From the NCBI GenBank assembly GCA_033002965.1, contig JAURVB010014081.1:62001-126000 (forward strand): DNA of 64,000 bases, written 5' to 3'. Position 1 is the stretch's first letter. Each line of letters starts with the position of its first letter. This document shows positions 1-12,818 of this stretch, one piece after another. The notes beneath the pieces were generated by a model. The model saw only the letters and a program-made list of their open reading frames with translations, did not search any database and was not told the origin of the DNA. Origin of the DNA: Piper betle. Lineage: Eukaryota; Streptophyta; Magnoliopsida; Piperales; Piperaceae. A program made the translations under genes and the position numbers.

Positions 1-693
1 CTAGTCGGAGGTATTCCTTCGCCTGCGCAGCTCTCTTTGGCAGGACAGCATCAACTCGCATACCAACAGGTGCAACATCTCCACAGTCAACAACATCATC
101 AACAGCACCACCAGCAGCTCCAAGAGTTTTGGGCTACTCAAATTCAAGAAGTAGAACAAATTACGGACTTCAGGAATCACAGCCTCCCTCTAGCCCGGAT
201 TAAAAAGATCATGAAAGCCGACGAGGATGTTCGAATGATCTCGGCCGAGGCGCCAGTGATCTTCGCCAAGGCATGCGAAATGTTCATCCTGGAATTGACT
301 CTAAGGGCGTGGATTCAGACCGAGGAGAACAAAAGGAGGACCCTGCAAAAGAATGATATTGCTGCAGCCATTACAAGAACGGATATATTTGATTTCCTGG
401 TGGATATTGTTCCTAGAGATGAACTGAAAGAAGAAGGTTTAGGAATCGCAAGAGCTGCAATCCCGGCTGTTGGAGCTCCACCGGAAGCAATTCCGTATTA
501 TTATGTTCCGACACAACCTGGGTCGGCTGGGATGATTGTTGGGAAGCCGGTGGATCAGGCAGCATCGCCAGCAGCTATGTATGCTGCTCAGCAGCATCGT
601 CCCGTCACCTACATGGCAGCTTGGCAACAGCCTCAAGCACATGACCAGCAGTCTCAAGGTCAGCAAAGCCCAACAGGGGCACCGGATAGTTGA
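1..693 (+). CDS. NF-YC: NF-YC (CCAAT-binding factor subunit C), 5' partial
   Basis: Histone-fold subunit of the nuclear NF-Y complex, which pairs with NF-YB and then NF-YA to bind CCAAT boxes. The frame is open from base 1 with no in-frame ATG at the left edge, so the true start lies outside the window. A Gln/His-rich N-terminus leads into the core, seen as [51 protein letters not shown] and [15 protein letters not shown] Pro/Gln/Ala-rich tail ends at TGA 691-693. This is the NF-YC1/4/9-like class, in which the core sits in a single uninterrupted exon. A small difference from the usual family sequence is WIQTEENK, where most members have WNHTEENK. Identity is certain; the exact paralogue is not. 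Confidence 0.95.
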   Translation, partial: LVGGIPSPAQLSLAGQHQLAYQQVQHLHSQQHHQQHHQQLQEFWATQIQEVEQITDFRNHSLPLARIKKIMKADEDVRMISAEAPVIFAKACEMFILELTLRAWIQTEENKRRTLQKNDIAAAITRTDIFDFLVDIVPRDELKEEGLGIARAAIPAVGAPPEAIPYYYVPTQPGSAGMIVGKPVDQAASPAAMYAAQQHRPVTYMAAWQQPQAHDQQSQGQQSPTGAPDS

Positions 694-1084
694 TGGTGTA
701 AGCTTTAGCCGCCCTGGAGTATGTAGCATAACAGTAACTCTGTGAATTGTGTTGGGGAAGAGAGCCGACTTGTGGTCCGTGAATTGTGATGATATTTGTG
801 ATGAAACTACCAAAAAGTGATGTTAACTTGTTCACTGTCAAGTTATCGATGTTTTTCTTCTATGGTTATCATGACTATCGGAGTGACTAACAAATTTAAC
901 CTGTCTTGCATTCAGGAAAAGATTAATGGAGGCCTTGACACCGCTATAATGAACATTGCTTATCTGACACTCTGGATGTTTTTGCATGGCACAAGGATAT
1001 GCAAAATTACACCAACATAAGATTGCTTACCACATGCAGGAGCTTAAACAGTTTGCTCGCAAACTGGATTTATCAAGAAAAAAG
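694..1084. other. 3' UTR and convergent spacer
   Basis: No coding region seen. It should hold the 3' UTR of the NF-YC gene and the 3' end of the convergent potassium-transporter pseudogene. Confidence 0.5.
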
Positions 1085-4000
1085 CTATACATAGAATATC
1101 TGCCCAACATTTAGTAGGCTTTCGTGGGAACATTGAAAATCACACTGTTCTCCCGGCAGATTTTTCTCAAAAACGCATATATGTAGTCCACTGTTACCTT
1201 CTTCACAAACGATGATTCTCTTTTCGCTCTTATCACCGTGTTCCCAAGAATTTGAACCCCTGCATCCCTGCAGCTGCTCAGGTACTCCAGTTCATTCCTC
1301 TCTGTTTGGCTACTGGTCTGGCCTAAAGATGTTACCACACTGTTTGATTGAAATGGCGACCTGACCGGAACTATTGAATCATTGCAAGATGACTTATTCA
1401 AATCCATAATCGATGATGAACCCGTGTTTGCATTCGATCTTTCATTTTGCTCCCCGGAGATACTGTACCCATCCGAATCAGAACAGCCTTCCATCATCTC
1501 CAACGGAACAAACACAAGGAGACTATTAAACAGCATTTTTTCAAAATTTTCATCTTTCTTGTGTAAGTCCTTATAGCCATACCTTGCAACGTATCTGAAC
1601 ATGTGGAAGTTCTATGGGCCGATTCGCTTCACTAAGTACCGTTCTTCAATTGGGACAGTGTAGACTGGCAAGTTCTTCACGGACACAAAGACTACAACTG
1701 AATGGATTGCGGGGAGGTTGGTGATGAGGTGGGAGAATATATGTGGGACTCACCCACTTGCTAGCTCTGTGTACACAAGGCCAATGCCTGGTACACTGAC
1801 CAGGCCAAGAGAAGGGCCAAGACCAAGAATCCAAGCTATGGAAACCTTGCTATCCATCTCAAATTCATATCTTTTAACAGTTCCGTAGTGCTAGACATAC
1901 ATGATGACAAGGAACGCACCCGCAATCACGAGGGGAACCCATCCGCCCCGGTCCATCTTGAAAAGCACAGCAGAGAAGTTGGTGAGCTCAACAGGCAAAG
2001 ATGGGTCAGTGAAAACAAGAACAAGGATCCAATGACTTCTCCAAACTAGCAGCATGACTAGGATCATCAAGAAGGTAGTCTCGAGCATAACTATCACCAC
2101 TGCAGTTCCTGTCATACATGCCACAAAAAAGTTATGCAGACCAATTTTTTGCATCCACAAACTGTCAAGCTATGAGCTTATACAATGCAAAAAACGAGGG
2201 ATATTCGTGAATTGCAATGTTCAGAAGCGCGATAATCAGGATAAAGAACAAGAAAAAACATGTATCAAGAGAATAAAAAGACAGATAATTAAAATGCAGT
2301 TCTCAGCATAGGCATGACCAATCTGACTGATATTTCCAAAACCAATCGTTACAATGATGCAGAGAACCATGAGAATCCAGTTGATGTTAGGCATAAAAAT
2401 CTGACCAAGGAACTTTTTGGATGTGTGAACAACCTTGACCCTGGGAAAACAGCCAACAGCAAGTGCTTGCTTAATTATTGAATAAGTTGTCGAAATAGTG
2501 GCCTGGCTCGCAACAACTGCAGCCCTTGTTGCGACCACAAACATTAGCCAGTACATGCCGTCTACAGAGAAACCGGGGAATACAGGTCATGAGCAGCAGT
2601 AAAATAATGAAATGTATGGAAAGTAACATAAATTTGGTGAATGACAAATACATAAAGAATGTTTTACCAGGTATATAGCCATAAAAAGCATCGCGTACGT
2701 GTTGCTTGTGGGTCATAAGATATGATGCCTGACCTGAGTATGCCAATAGAAGACAAGGGAACACCACAACTGTAAAAGCTAGCTGAAAACATGGAAACAG
2801 AAATATAGATGAATGATTTAGCATGTAGGTCGATGTTTGATCCAAACAAGATTTTGACAAACACTAACAGACCCGAGGAAAACGGAAGACACCAGAGACA
2901 CAAAGCTTAAAAGTAAATGGTAGATCTTAGGAAAGGTTCATGTATGGTACATGTCATCAGAAGTGAAGCCATCAGTTCATATTTTTGAAAAGTAAGTTTT
3001 GAAAAATCGATCATGAAAGCTGTAATGGTGCCAATTCAAGATGAAGTAATCAAAGTTCGATGAGAACAACCATGATCAAGCTCCTGCCCGATGAGAACAA
3101 CCATGGCAAAATGCTCTCATATGGCTGGGATGCTACTAACTGAAGGTCAACTATTTAACAAGATATAAGATAGAACTCTGAAACTAATGCACCTGAACTG
3201 CTGACACAGGAAAATGAGATAGATCAGCAAATAGCGCCTCCGTACCTGACAATTAACGAAGACCATCAAAGTTCCAGGAAATTCATGTTAAGTATAATCC
3301 CTCCAAGTGAAGTTCATCTATCCTTACCACCTCGATGCAGGTATCGATAAATATAAACTGGGGAGAAAGCCTTTAAAACTGAACTGTCATGTTTCCATAT
3401 ATTAACAGCACCTACAGCTCCAGTCAACAGAAACCAAATAAGCACTACAGGAGCAAAAAGCCATCCTACTTTGCCGGTGCCAACCCGTTGCATACTAAAT
3501 AGCCCAATCAAAATGACAAGGGCGACCAACACAACCACATCTGAGAAGTTGATATCATAAAATTAGTAACAATTGTGTCAGTAAATTAAGTGTATAATAC
3601 TTCTAGTACAAAAATGTGCCAACTAACCATCACTCATTTTTGGGTGATCCACCTTGATCCCACCAGAAGCAGAGAGAACTGATCAAGTAAAATGTGCAGT
3701 TAGGTTTAGAGAAAATATGTAAATCTAGATCAGCATCCGCTACAGAATTGTAATGAGAACCATCTTTGCACACTTGTCAACGGGATGCTCTTTTGTGCGT
3801 CGGCAAAAAATGAGACAAATAATGGTTTCTATTCCATAAACTGATTGCTTTACAAATGACAGCAGCGATAGACTTTTGAAAATGCTGTTTTTACAAACAT
3901 TTCCCATCAAAATGAACAGTAGATTGCCTGATGAATTGATTTCTAGGTCAAATGATGTACATGAAATTATTTTTCTGCCAGAAGTGGCATCAAAGACAGA

Positions 4001-5381
4001 GAAAACCAGAAATCAATAACCAGCAAGGAAGTTCAAGTAAACCTGATATGGCTGGTGTTAAAATGCCATCACCTATGACCATGCATGTGCCAACTAGAAC
4101 AAGAATAAGTAAGGCATTTTTCCTGTAATTTTTTCTTTCCAAGCATCTCCTGGTTCTGGCAGCAACAGCATGGCCATCAAAAAAATTTCGACTATAGGTA
4201 GTCAGCTGTACGTCTGTCTGATGCTGATTTGGTATGGTGTTTATTTTCGCGTGGCGACGGAGTAATGAATAGAGGTCTAAAAGTGCCTCCTGAAAATTAA
4301 GTGAAGAAGATTTGAGAAAACTATGCTAACAATTGAAGAACAGACCAACATCATACTTATTGCCCGCTTTTTGAAGGAATAACTCAAAATGCATGTAGTT
4401 ATTTAGATTCTTATCATGAAAATAAAACAAATACTATATTTCTGAATTAACCATAAGCAAAATATAAATTTCTTGTCATTTCAGATATATGAAAATATGC
4501 TTATTAATTAATTAAATTACAATTCGGCAAACAATCTTAACTACCTGAATAAACAGTGAACCAATTGCAGTAGACCGTTATATTTCAATAAATCTAATAA
4601 GAAAGGCCATACAACGAAGCATCTTACATCTCATTCCATAGATGAAGCACCAAAACAAAAGTTGAAAATTTTAGATCAGAAAGCAGTTTCATCAGCTTGC
4701 CCATTATCATTGGCTCAAAACAGCACAAAAACATACTTCAGAAGAGGGACAAGAGTTAGTGAATATATAATTAGTGAAAGAGCACCAATTATATCCTCCT
4801 GCTCCTCTTTATTATCTGGGAAGGTGTTGTAAAAAACAAACAATGGAGAAGTCCCCAAGTCACCATAAACAACACCAAGACTCTGAAATGCGAGTCGTAA
4901 TAGCAATAACGACGAAAATTTCTGCAGAAAAACATAGATCTCAAGTATGTGCATAGATGCATCAAGACTCGTGTAAATTATTCTTCCTGCTAACAAAGCT
5001 AAACGGTTAAAATTTCATTTGATCTACCAGTTTTGAAGGAAAAGGGAGAAAAATATCTTAAAATCAAGGCAAAAGTAAGCACATATATAAAAGATCTTTC
5101 TATAATCAATTTTCCGAAACAGTATAAAGAGACAGAATATTTGTTGCTGAGAAACAGTGAAGCCTTCATCTGTAGATGTTAACGGGTGCCTTGTTTTACT
5201 ATCGACAGTGAACAATAGTACAAAAATAATTGTAGGATTCGTACGAAGAGAGTAGCTGGTACCTCTTCTCTGTACATGTTCTTGAGTCTCACAGCCTCTC
5301 TTCCATAGGCTGATCACGCTTCTGATCCAATACCCACATGTTTCCTTCATTACTCTCTTCATCGTCAGTAACCGAAGCCAT
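1085..5381 (-). pseudogene. HAK/KUP/KT potassium transporter, multiply disrupted
   Basis: A multi-exon K+ uptake permease of the HAK/KUP/KT family (plasma membrane or tonoplast, about 12 membrane spans), recognisable end to end. The old start is near 5381 (ATG, then GNMWVLDQK). Further exons read [18 protein letters not shown] (about 4740-4926), [18 protein letters not shown] (about 4050-4100), [18 protein letters not shown] (about 3330-3540), TEALFADLSHFP (about 3190-3245), FYGYIPG (about 2665), [11 protein letters not shown] (about 2380) and FLRKICRENSVIFNVP near the end. Lesions seen: a frameshift near 5297; TGA at 4715-4717 where the family has Arg before ANDNG; a one-base insertion near 4277; TAG at 1891-1893 replacing a conserved Trp; an extra TGA at 1750-1752; TAG at 1612-1614 replacing Lys in RIGPKNF; a frameshift near 1127. 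Two exon ends (about 4693 and 2306) read CT where GT is expected. Too many lesions for a working gene. Confidence 0.88.
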
Positions 5382-7240
5382 TTGAAATTCACAAACTTGA
5401 GAGAGAGCTTTGCCACTTATTACACCCTCCTCACAAGCACAAAACAGAAGAGCATCAGACCACCCTCAGCAGTCAGTCTTCCACAAACAGAGTAACTGAC
5501 GTCACACTCTACACACGAGGAGAACAACGCAAAAATCTTTCTGGGGAACTCCCAGATAATACCAACCAGCTTCCACAAAGTGAAGTTTGCAGAGCAAATT
5601 CAGGACTGCAGAGCAACATAGGGAGATTCTCCATGAAACAGAGAAGAAAAGAGAACTTAAAACACCTTCCATGGGAGTGGGGAAGAGAAAGGAAAGCAAG
5701 AACTCAAAACTTTCACCGAACAACTGCTTGCAAGGAGTAAAAACTGGTGCAATCCAGACAACACGGACAACCGAGCACTGTATTCGAAACTGGAAAACAA
5801 AAGCACCACTACCCACCTCGCAAAATTGGCTGTGCCTTCCAACCAGCACAATGATCAGGAACCAGCGGCCGCTTTTGGAGGGAATCATTGAACAGGATTA
5901 TTAAGAATAGGATAAAAGTTGGTTCTCTTGACTCAGTGAAAGTCTCTGGTGGTTCGCATCGTTTTATAACGTGTTATTAAATTATTCTTAGTTATATATT
6001 TTATTATATTTTATTTTATATTTTAAAATTTTATTTTATTATTATTAACTTAAATTAAAAATAAATTAATTATTATTACTTAAATTACCTTTTTTTTATT
6101 TTCCCCCCTCCCTCTCACTCAAAACTCACTCCCTTGCAGCCCGACCAGTCCTTTGCCGCTCTCTCCTCACCCGCCCAATCCCTTGCCGCCTGCCCCCTTG
6201 CTCACCTAGTCCCCTCTGCACCTATCGCCCAATCCTCTCACTGCTTGCCCCTTCGCCGCCCAGTCCCTCGCTGCCATCTCCCCTACTAACTTGATTTTTC
6301 TTTTTAAAAAATTATTCATTTTATGTTTAAAAATATATTTTCCCTCTGCTAAGGTTCTCCATCCCATTATTTTCAAAAATAAATCCTCAGGTCATGCAAT
6401 GATCTAAACTAGCTCACTCTTATTGAACTAAAACTCGGCTTTCCCACTAGGCAAAACAAGCTGAACTAACTATTAAATTGGCTTTATTAGAGTTAAAGAT
6501 GTTAATGTGATTATGTTCATATTCGATCATATTGGCTTTGAGACTAAGATTTTGGGTTCTTACTAGTATCCGCTTTATATCGGATCGGGGGTCCAAGATA
6601 TGAGATAACTCTAAACCTAAAAATCTTTAATTTTTTAGTTTGAATTCTAATTTTTCTTTATATAATTTTGTAAATATATAAAATAATTTCTAAAATATAT
6701 AATATTTTAATAATAAATATGAATGTTTAAAATTTTGCATATTTTTATATAAATATATGTAATATTTCTTATAGATTTCGGTTTGGTTTGGATCCAGATT
6801 TATCATATCAAGTTAGGGTCGGATTCATGTAAAACCCAAATTGAACTCAACCCTTTGGCAACACTGCCTACAGGTAAAGTTTGTTATATTTATTAAATCA
6901 AATAGATAATATAATTGTATATTTAATATTAATAATAAAAAATGGTAAAAAGTGGCGAACTATAATAATAACAAGTAAATATGGTCAACTTTTTCTTTCT
7001 CTATGGCCACTCCAATCAGTGTTCGAATAATTTTTTTGGAAACTTTGATGGCCCTCACATCTTAGTCTCCCACTCTTTTAATGAGATTGATTGACATCAT
7101 CTTATTGGCCATTTTTGTGCAATGAACCAAACAAAATGTATCAATTTACCTTTACTTACGCAATTTATACACCCATGGATGAACATCATGACATATTACA
7201 TATTATTGGTGCTCTACTCATAAAATTACAATTTCACCTC
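5382..7240. other. AT-rich spacer with a short GC/C-rich pocket
   Basis: No gene recognised. 5940-6090 is almost pure A/T. 6100-6290 is a C-rich stretch with CCTTGCCGC/CCCAGTCC-like iterations, probably low-complexity debris. The rest is ordinary AT-rich intergenic DNA. Confidence 0.5.
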
Positions 7241-7487
7241 AAATTAACTTTGAACTAAATACTTTAAATTAATACAAATTAAATAACATCCAAATGTATT
7301 CATTTTATAACTTTGCTTTCTTTTTTAATTTATTTTGTTTATTAAATTTCTCTTTTTAATTTCATGTAAAATTAGTTTTGAACTAAATAGTTTAAAATAA
7401 TACAAAGAAATAAGATCCAAATTTGTTCATTTTATAACTTTATTTTCTTTATTTTATTTTAAATATTAAATTTATCTTTTTAATTTC
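7241..7487. repeat. Tandem duplication, period about 128 bp
   Basis: Two adjacent diverged copies (about 7241-7368 and 7369-7487) share TTTGAACTAAATA, ATCCAAAT and TTCATTTTATAACTTT in the same order. They are AT-rich and non-coding, just upstream of the E2 promoter. Confidence 0.75.
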
Positions 7488-7595
7488 GCCGCCGCTGACA
7501 CGAAACTAAACTTATCGTCGCTCCCGGCAAACTGGCCAAAGGGTCGCACGTCTGTGCCCCCACTCCACCTCAATAACCACCCACTGCGTGTGTAA

Positions 7596-7618
7596 TATGT
7601 ATGTATGTATGTATGTAT
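7596..7618. repeat. (TATG)n microsatellite
   Basis: About five uninterrupted ATGT units. It probably lies in the promoter or 5' UTR of the downstream E2 gene. Confidence 0.85.
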
Positions 7619-7943
7619 TCAACTCCCTCCCCTACCCTTCTCATCTCCTTCACGGCTCTTTCCCTTCTCCTTCCAATCCACAACCCAGCCGGCAAGAGCT
7701 GTCCCGTTTACATTTGAATCCTTTGTCGGATTCTCATCTTACTTGCTGCGGTATCATCAGCATCTCCTTGCTCCTATGTTTTTCTTTTCTTAATCTAGTT
7801 TAGCATGAAATCTTGTTGTGTTGTTGACTATGAAGTTCTTCGTTTAAGTGAAATAAGTGGATAGGCTACTGCAGAGGTGTTTTTGACTGGTCTAAATAGT
7901 TGCGATGATTGCCGATGAGTTACAATCCTGTGGTATGGGCATG

Positions 7944-8394
7944 GGGTTGTAGTATTTCCGGTCTTAGTCCCACTTCCGGATTGAGATTGGTTGGCGAATG
8001 CTACATGTGCTATATGAGATGGGTTATAAGTCTATTAAAATTACTGGTAATTTTAAGATGTACCCAAGCCGATAGCATGTGATATCAGTCAGCTCACGTC
8101 TTCACTTAAACCTTCCGGGTAGTAGCGACCTAGTAAATGGCTAGGAGAGGGCTACCCGGTGCCTGGAAGAAAAACAGTCTGTAGGACAGGAGTGAAAGCT
8201 TCCTAGAGTAGGAGTAGAGGGCACCAGGGTGGTGGGACATGAAGTTGTAGTGTTTCAGGTCTTAGTTCCACTTCGGAATTGAACTTGGTAGTCCTGTTTC
8301 AGAATTGAAATTGGTTGGTTGGTTGGTGAGTGTTATACGATGGGTTGTAAGTCTCTTAAAATGACCGGTCAATTTGAGATGTACCTAAGGTCCA
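7944..8394 (+). repeat. Two diverged direct copies in the E2 5' leader region
   Basis: The block at about 7948-8065 (GGTCTTAGTCCCACTTC, GATGGGTTATAAGTCT, AGATGTACC) recurs at about 8246-8392 (GGTCTTAGTTCCACTTC, GATGGGTTGTAAGTCT, AGATGTACC) in the same orientation, about 300 bp apart. It lies in the long leader/intron upstream of the E2 start. The second copy has a small internal duplication of the TTGGTTGG type. It is probably a mobile-element remnant, and no coding content was seen. Confidence 0.65.
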
Positions 8395-8928
8395 TAATGA
8401 TATGGGGCAGTGTTTGATGTTGATTGAATTTGAAGTCTATACCCAGATCTTGTTTTTGCCTAATTACGCATCAAATATGGTTGATGTGCTGACTATGTTT
8501 TTTTACTATCAAAAAGACTTAATGATAGTTAGGGTGATTATCAAGAGGCTGCTGTTTTTTTTAACCATCTAATCAATTGATTTTAGTCTGGAAGGACGGA
8601 TACCCTTTTTTCGTAGTTGAGCATCAAATCTGTTTGAATTGTTGAGTACGAGATTCTTTTAGTACAGATAATCAATAGACTTTAGTTAAAAGTTCAGATG
8701 TGTGAGTAGTTGTGGTGATTCACAGGAGGAGGCTTTCTTTTTCTATCAAAAGATTCTAGTCTAGAAAGAAGGATACATGGATTTTGTTTTTGTCTCGATG
8801 CAATACGTCAGTATCAAAGATAGATTTGAGACTGATGTTTTTTCCCTCCTAGTTCATCAATTTCATTTAAAATTTGAGATTGATATCATGAAGTTTTGTG
8901 TGTTCTTTTAATAACAAGGGGTGTGAAT

Positions 8929-10179
8929 ATGTCATCACCAAGCAAGAGAAGAGACATGGATGTTATGAAATTGTGAGTATACTTAAACGCCTTCATTATT
9001 TATCATGTGTTTAGCATTTTATTTAAATATTTGTTCTTGTATAGTCGGTGCGGATCTTAGCATCTTACTGGTTTTTAATTTTGTAGAATGATGGCAGATT
9101 ATAAGGTGGAGACGGTGAATGACTCGATAAGCGAATTCTATGTCGAGTTCAAGGTCCCTGCTGAGAGTTATACTTTTGTGGCACTTCTCTATCGCTCTCT
9201 TTGAATCTTGGTGTTCAAAGATCATTTTGTCTAAAGATTTGTTTGATATAATGTATGCAGGTTTATATGAAGCCGGAGTGTGGAGAGTAAGGGTGGAGCT
9301 GCCAGAGGCTTATCCATACAAATCTCCCTCCATTGGATTTGTGAATAGGATATACCATCCTAACATTGATGAGATGTTAACATACTCAGCCTGTTTTTGC
9401 AAACCAAAAAAATCTGAAATTCATTGACTTGCTATAAATAACCCGCCTTATTTATTTTCTTGGTGCAGTTCTGGTTCAGTTTGCCTCAATGTAATCAATC
9501 AGACATGGAGTCCCATGTTTGGTAAACACTGATAAGTAGCTAGTCAAGTGTTAGATTTATCTTTTTGTAATTGTTGTAGGAGCATATGCTGAAGACAGTT
9601 TACTTGTTGCCCTACACAATGATATAATGGCCTTGTACTCATACTTCTCATGTGTTCTGCTTTCTGTCTATTTGCATTCCCCTTCTTCGTGCGCAAATTT
9701 TGCCAAGCTTATTTTCTGTTGCCTAAGATATATATGTATTTTTAAGTTGTGTTATATTACTTCATTGCTATTTGAGCACTTTGTAATGTTCTCTCTTGGA
9801 GCAGATCTTGTCAACATATTTGAAGTTTTTCTTCCTCAGCTTTTGCTTTATCCAAACCCTTCTGACCCTTTGAACGGGGAAGCTGCATCTTTGATGGTGA
9901 GAGACAGTTCATCGTATGAACAAAGTGTTAAAGGTAGACTTTTTTTCTTTTTCTTTCTTTTTTGTTTGTTGTAAAGCGGGTTAGGCGGGGGAGGTGTTGT
10001 ACATTCTTTAATGTTGTCCTTAATTGCTTCTCCTTGTAGAGCATTGTGCTAGGTATGCTAAGCCAGAAGACATCCAAGGTCCACAAGTAGAAGAAGAAGA
10101 AGAAGAAGATGAGAGCGAAATCGAGGATGATAAAAGCTACAGCAGTAGTGAAGATGAAATGGAGGTTGAAGGCATTTGA
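8929..10179 (+). CDS. Ubiquitin-conjugating enzyme E2, UBC4/5/6-like
   Basis: E2 enzyme that accepts ubiquitin from E1 on a catalytic Cys and passes it on with an E3. Six exons: 8929-8972, 9087-9166, 9261-9375, 9469-9521, 9805-9933 and 10040-10179. All splice sites are GT-AG and the phases add up to 186 residues. The start [15 protein letters not shown] matches the family N-terminus. Seen: the HPN motif in RIYHPNIDE, the catalytic Cys85 in [13 protein letters not shown], the family block [19 protein letters not shown], and a Glu/Asp/Ser-rich tail typical of this subgroup. The FKVPAES stretch replaces the usual FHGPKDS, so the copy is somewhat diverged. The reading frame is intact. A long leader with an intron probably lies between about 7.6 kb and the start. 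Confidence 0.93.
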
Positions 10180-10720
10180 CTGTTGGATAGAACTTGGTGT
10201 ATGTATATGTATGCCTATGGCAATTGTCAAGTTAATTTGTGAATTGATCGCATCATAAACTTTCTAATAATGTTTAATTGGTGAACTTTGGTCAATTTCA
10301 TTACAGAGAATTTCTTTATTACCATTCTTGTGGTGTAGTTTGCCTATGCCAACCAACCATTTTCTCATTGAATTCATTTACATTTATGAATGATGCTGAT
10401 ATTAAATCTGAGGATACCCTTCTTTTGAGAATTGTATAATGAGGGGAGGGGGATGCTCATAGAATTTCTTTCCTGTTTGCTGTCGACGATTTTAGGCAAG
10501 CCTTACAACAGAATCACAGATACTTGCATTATGTCAATGCAAAATACAGGACTGGTTCGAGTTGGTCATCCTTACCTTGCCGCCCAGGACTTTGTCATCA
10601 TCGTCGTCGATTTATATGTATTTTTAGCATTTTATTTTTAAGGTATTTTGAAAACATTTTTAGTAGGGTTTTATTATTAAATACATATATATATATATAA
10701 TTATGACTACGGTGTGCTAT
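10180..10720. other. E2 3' UTR and spacer
   Basis: No further gene recognised. The region ends in a short (AT)n tract at about 10685-10699, directly before the palindrome-headed element. Confidence 0.5.
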
Positions 10721-10721
10721 A

Positions 10722-10985
10722 AATCTGGGCCGTTGGATTGCAATCCAACGGCCCGGTGCACCCTCCCCAAACCCCCCCCAACACCCTCATCGCCTGCCCG
10801 TATCCGTCTGGCCGATCCCCGCTGCGGCCCATCTGACTGACCATCGCCGCAGCCCGCCCGTCGGTATCCCTGGACTGCCCCAAGCCATTGCCCCTTCGGT
10901 GGCGGCCCCCTCCTTGGCCAGACAGCCCCCCGCCACCTTAGATCCACCCCCTCCCGCCCCTTGCATCCAGGCGGGTGACAGAGGG
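10722..10985. mobile_element. Palindrome-headed GC-rich element (foldback/MITE-like)
   Basis: 10727-10754 is a perfect 28-bp palindrome with arms of the form GGGCCGTTGGATTG. About 230 bp of extremely C/G-rich DNA follows, then AT-rich DNA again. The same architecture (GGGCCGT hairpin, then a GC-rich filler) recurs near 33.1, 39.7 and 40.4 kb. ORFs in the filler are low-complexity Pro/Arg/Gly strings and not genes. A matching right-hand terminus was not identified for this copy. Confidence 0.5.
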
Positions 10986-12363
10986 TGGGGGGTGGTTTGA
11001 ATTTTGCATAAGACCGCTAGAATCTTTGGATTCGGGTTTGAATTTTCAGATTCGCATTGGATACGAATATCGCGACGGCAATCTATACCTGTCACTGAAT
11101 TAGATATACCCCCCTTTGCAATTTTGCATCAATTCCTTATAAGGATGGACGGTGGGCTCATGATGCAGGCCTCGTTTTTTTGTTTCTTCACGATTGCTGT
11201 GGCAAGAGGAAAGGGCACTGGTCGTTGGCAGATATCAAGGACGGCGACAATGTCATCTTCACTAATTGATGCAAGATGGGAAAAAAGGATGATCTAAATT
11301 ATGATTACTCTTAAAATTAAAAATCAAAATCAAAGAAAAAACCTAAACAGATAAAAGGTATACAGCGGAATCAATTCATCATAACAAATTCCTCTTGTAA
11401 TATGATTAGCCTAATATATACAAACATCTAATAATAAAATCATAATAAGAATATTCCTAAAATATAATAAAAATAAAATACAAAAAGTATATATATAAAT
11501 CTTAAAAAAAAACGACAAATGCTTGTTTCATCTTACAGCCAGCCATGACCGAGTTTAGAACAGCCTGTCCGCGGAAACTGTGGCATACAAGAAAAGGCAG
11601 TGTCACTGTAGTTGGTTGACGACATTACAAAAGGGAAGAGACACTGCTTTATGTTATTGGCCAATAAAGCAGAAAGCTAATCTGGCCCAGAAAAGTCCAA
11701 TGAATTCAGAATTTCTGAATATGTTGATCTTCATCATTTAGTTGTTGTTAACTTGTAGATTGTACTACACTAACAACAGCTTTCATACTAAACAACACTT
11801 AATTACTTCAATGGACGACTTCTTGCATAAACAATTGTCACTTTAAGTTGTAAGTTTGATTTCTCATGATACATTTTCTCTGGTCCATAGGGTTACTTTG
11901 TTTTTGGAATCTGGTTTCTTTCTGCTCATTGCATCATCTTCTACGGTTACTCTTTTTAACCAAGTTAAGCTTCTGTCTCAAGCAAATTGTTTAGAGTAAT
12001 GATTTACTTTAAAGCCTAACAATTTTGTATGTTGTTACAACTTTCTTTATATGTTGTAAGACCCAATTAGCAAATAACATTTAACTCTTATTAATTATCT
12101 TCAATAGTAATTTTAGAAACTTAACAATTAATGAATGTTATTACTTATAAACATCTTAATGTTGATTGGACCTTACATCAAATAAGGGCCGGTCATAATA
12201 ATGCTGATTATAATTTTATCTTTTAATAATATATTGTTACTGTGAAACTAATATGGCCCAGACCGAATTTTTACCCGGTCGAACGAGGAGATAACCCAAG
12301 TAACGAACTCGCGGTTCATTTACGAAAAAGAAGACAAATGCGTACATCTTATATATTTGTTGT

Positions 12364-12400
<37 letters not shown>

Positions 12401-12818
12401 TAAAATAAAATAATAACATAAAAAGATCGGTGGGGCCCGTACTCCCACCTGCCACTACTTATGAATAGCATTGAATCCAATCTTTGTTGGTTTGATCTTC
12501 TTCTTCGCCAGCTTTCGTCTTCTCCACAAACCCCAGCTCGTTTGTCAACGACTCGGGGATCGGAACAATGGAAGACCTTCCAATTCCTTCTCCAGTTTAG
12601 TCTCTCCATTTTCTGCCCCCCATTCTAACACCCTACTCCTAGTTTTTCATGGAATGTTCTCACATTTTTGAGTTTTCTTTTTTGACCTCTCTCACTGGTC
12701 GGCGTCTTCGACCGTAGGTAGGGGTGGTGGAGGGATGGGAGGGTGATCTGGACCGTTTTGTCTCAGATTTGTTTGAACTTTTTACTCTGCTTACAGAGCT
12801 TTCTGTTGAGTAGTGGAG
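10986..12818. other. Intergenic region and palmitoyltransferase 5' leader
   Basis: AT-rich spacer without a recognisable gene. The pyrimidine-rich stretch from about 12470 to 12818 is a plausible 5' UTR for the DHHC gene. Confidence 0.45.
12368..12415. repeat. (ATA)n/(AAAAT)n microsatellite
   Basis: A run of about ten AAT/ATA units passing into TAAAA units, upstream of the palmitoyltransferase gene. Confidence 0.85.

Noticed and set aside
5502..5904. Opposed ORFs upstream of the HAK/KUP pseudogene
   Set aside because: Both strands open at once with no domain similarity; more likely leader or promoter sequence.
9140..9974. Independent ORFs inside the E2 locus
   Set aside because: They are E2 exons running into introns; the spliced model accounts for them.
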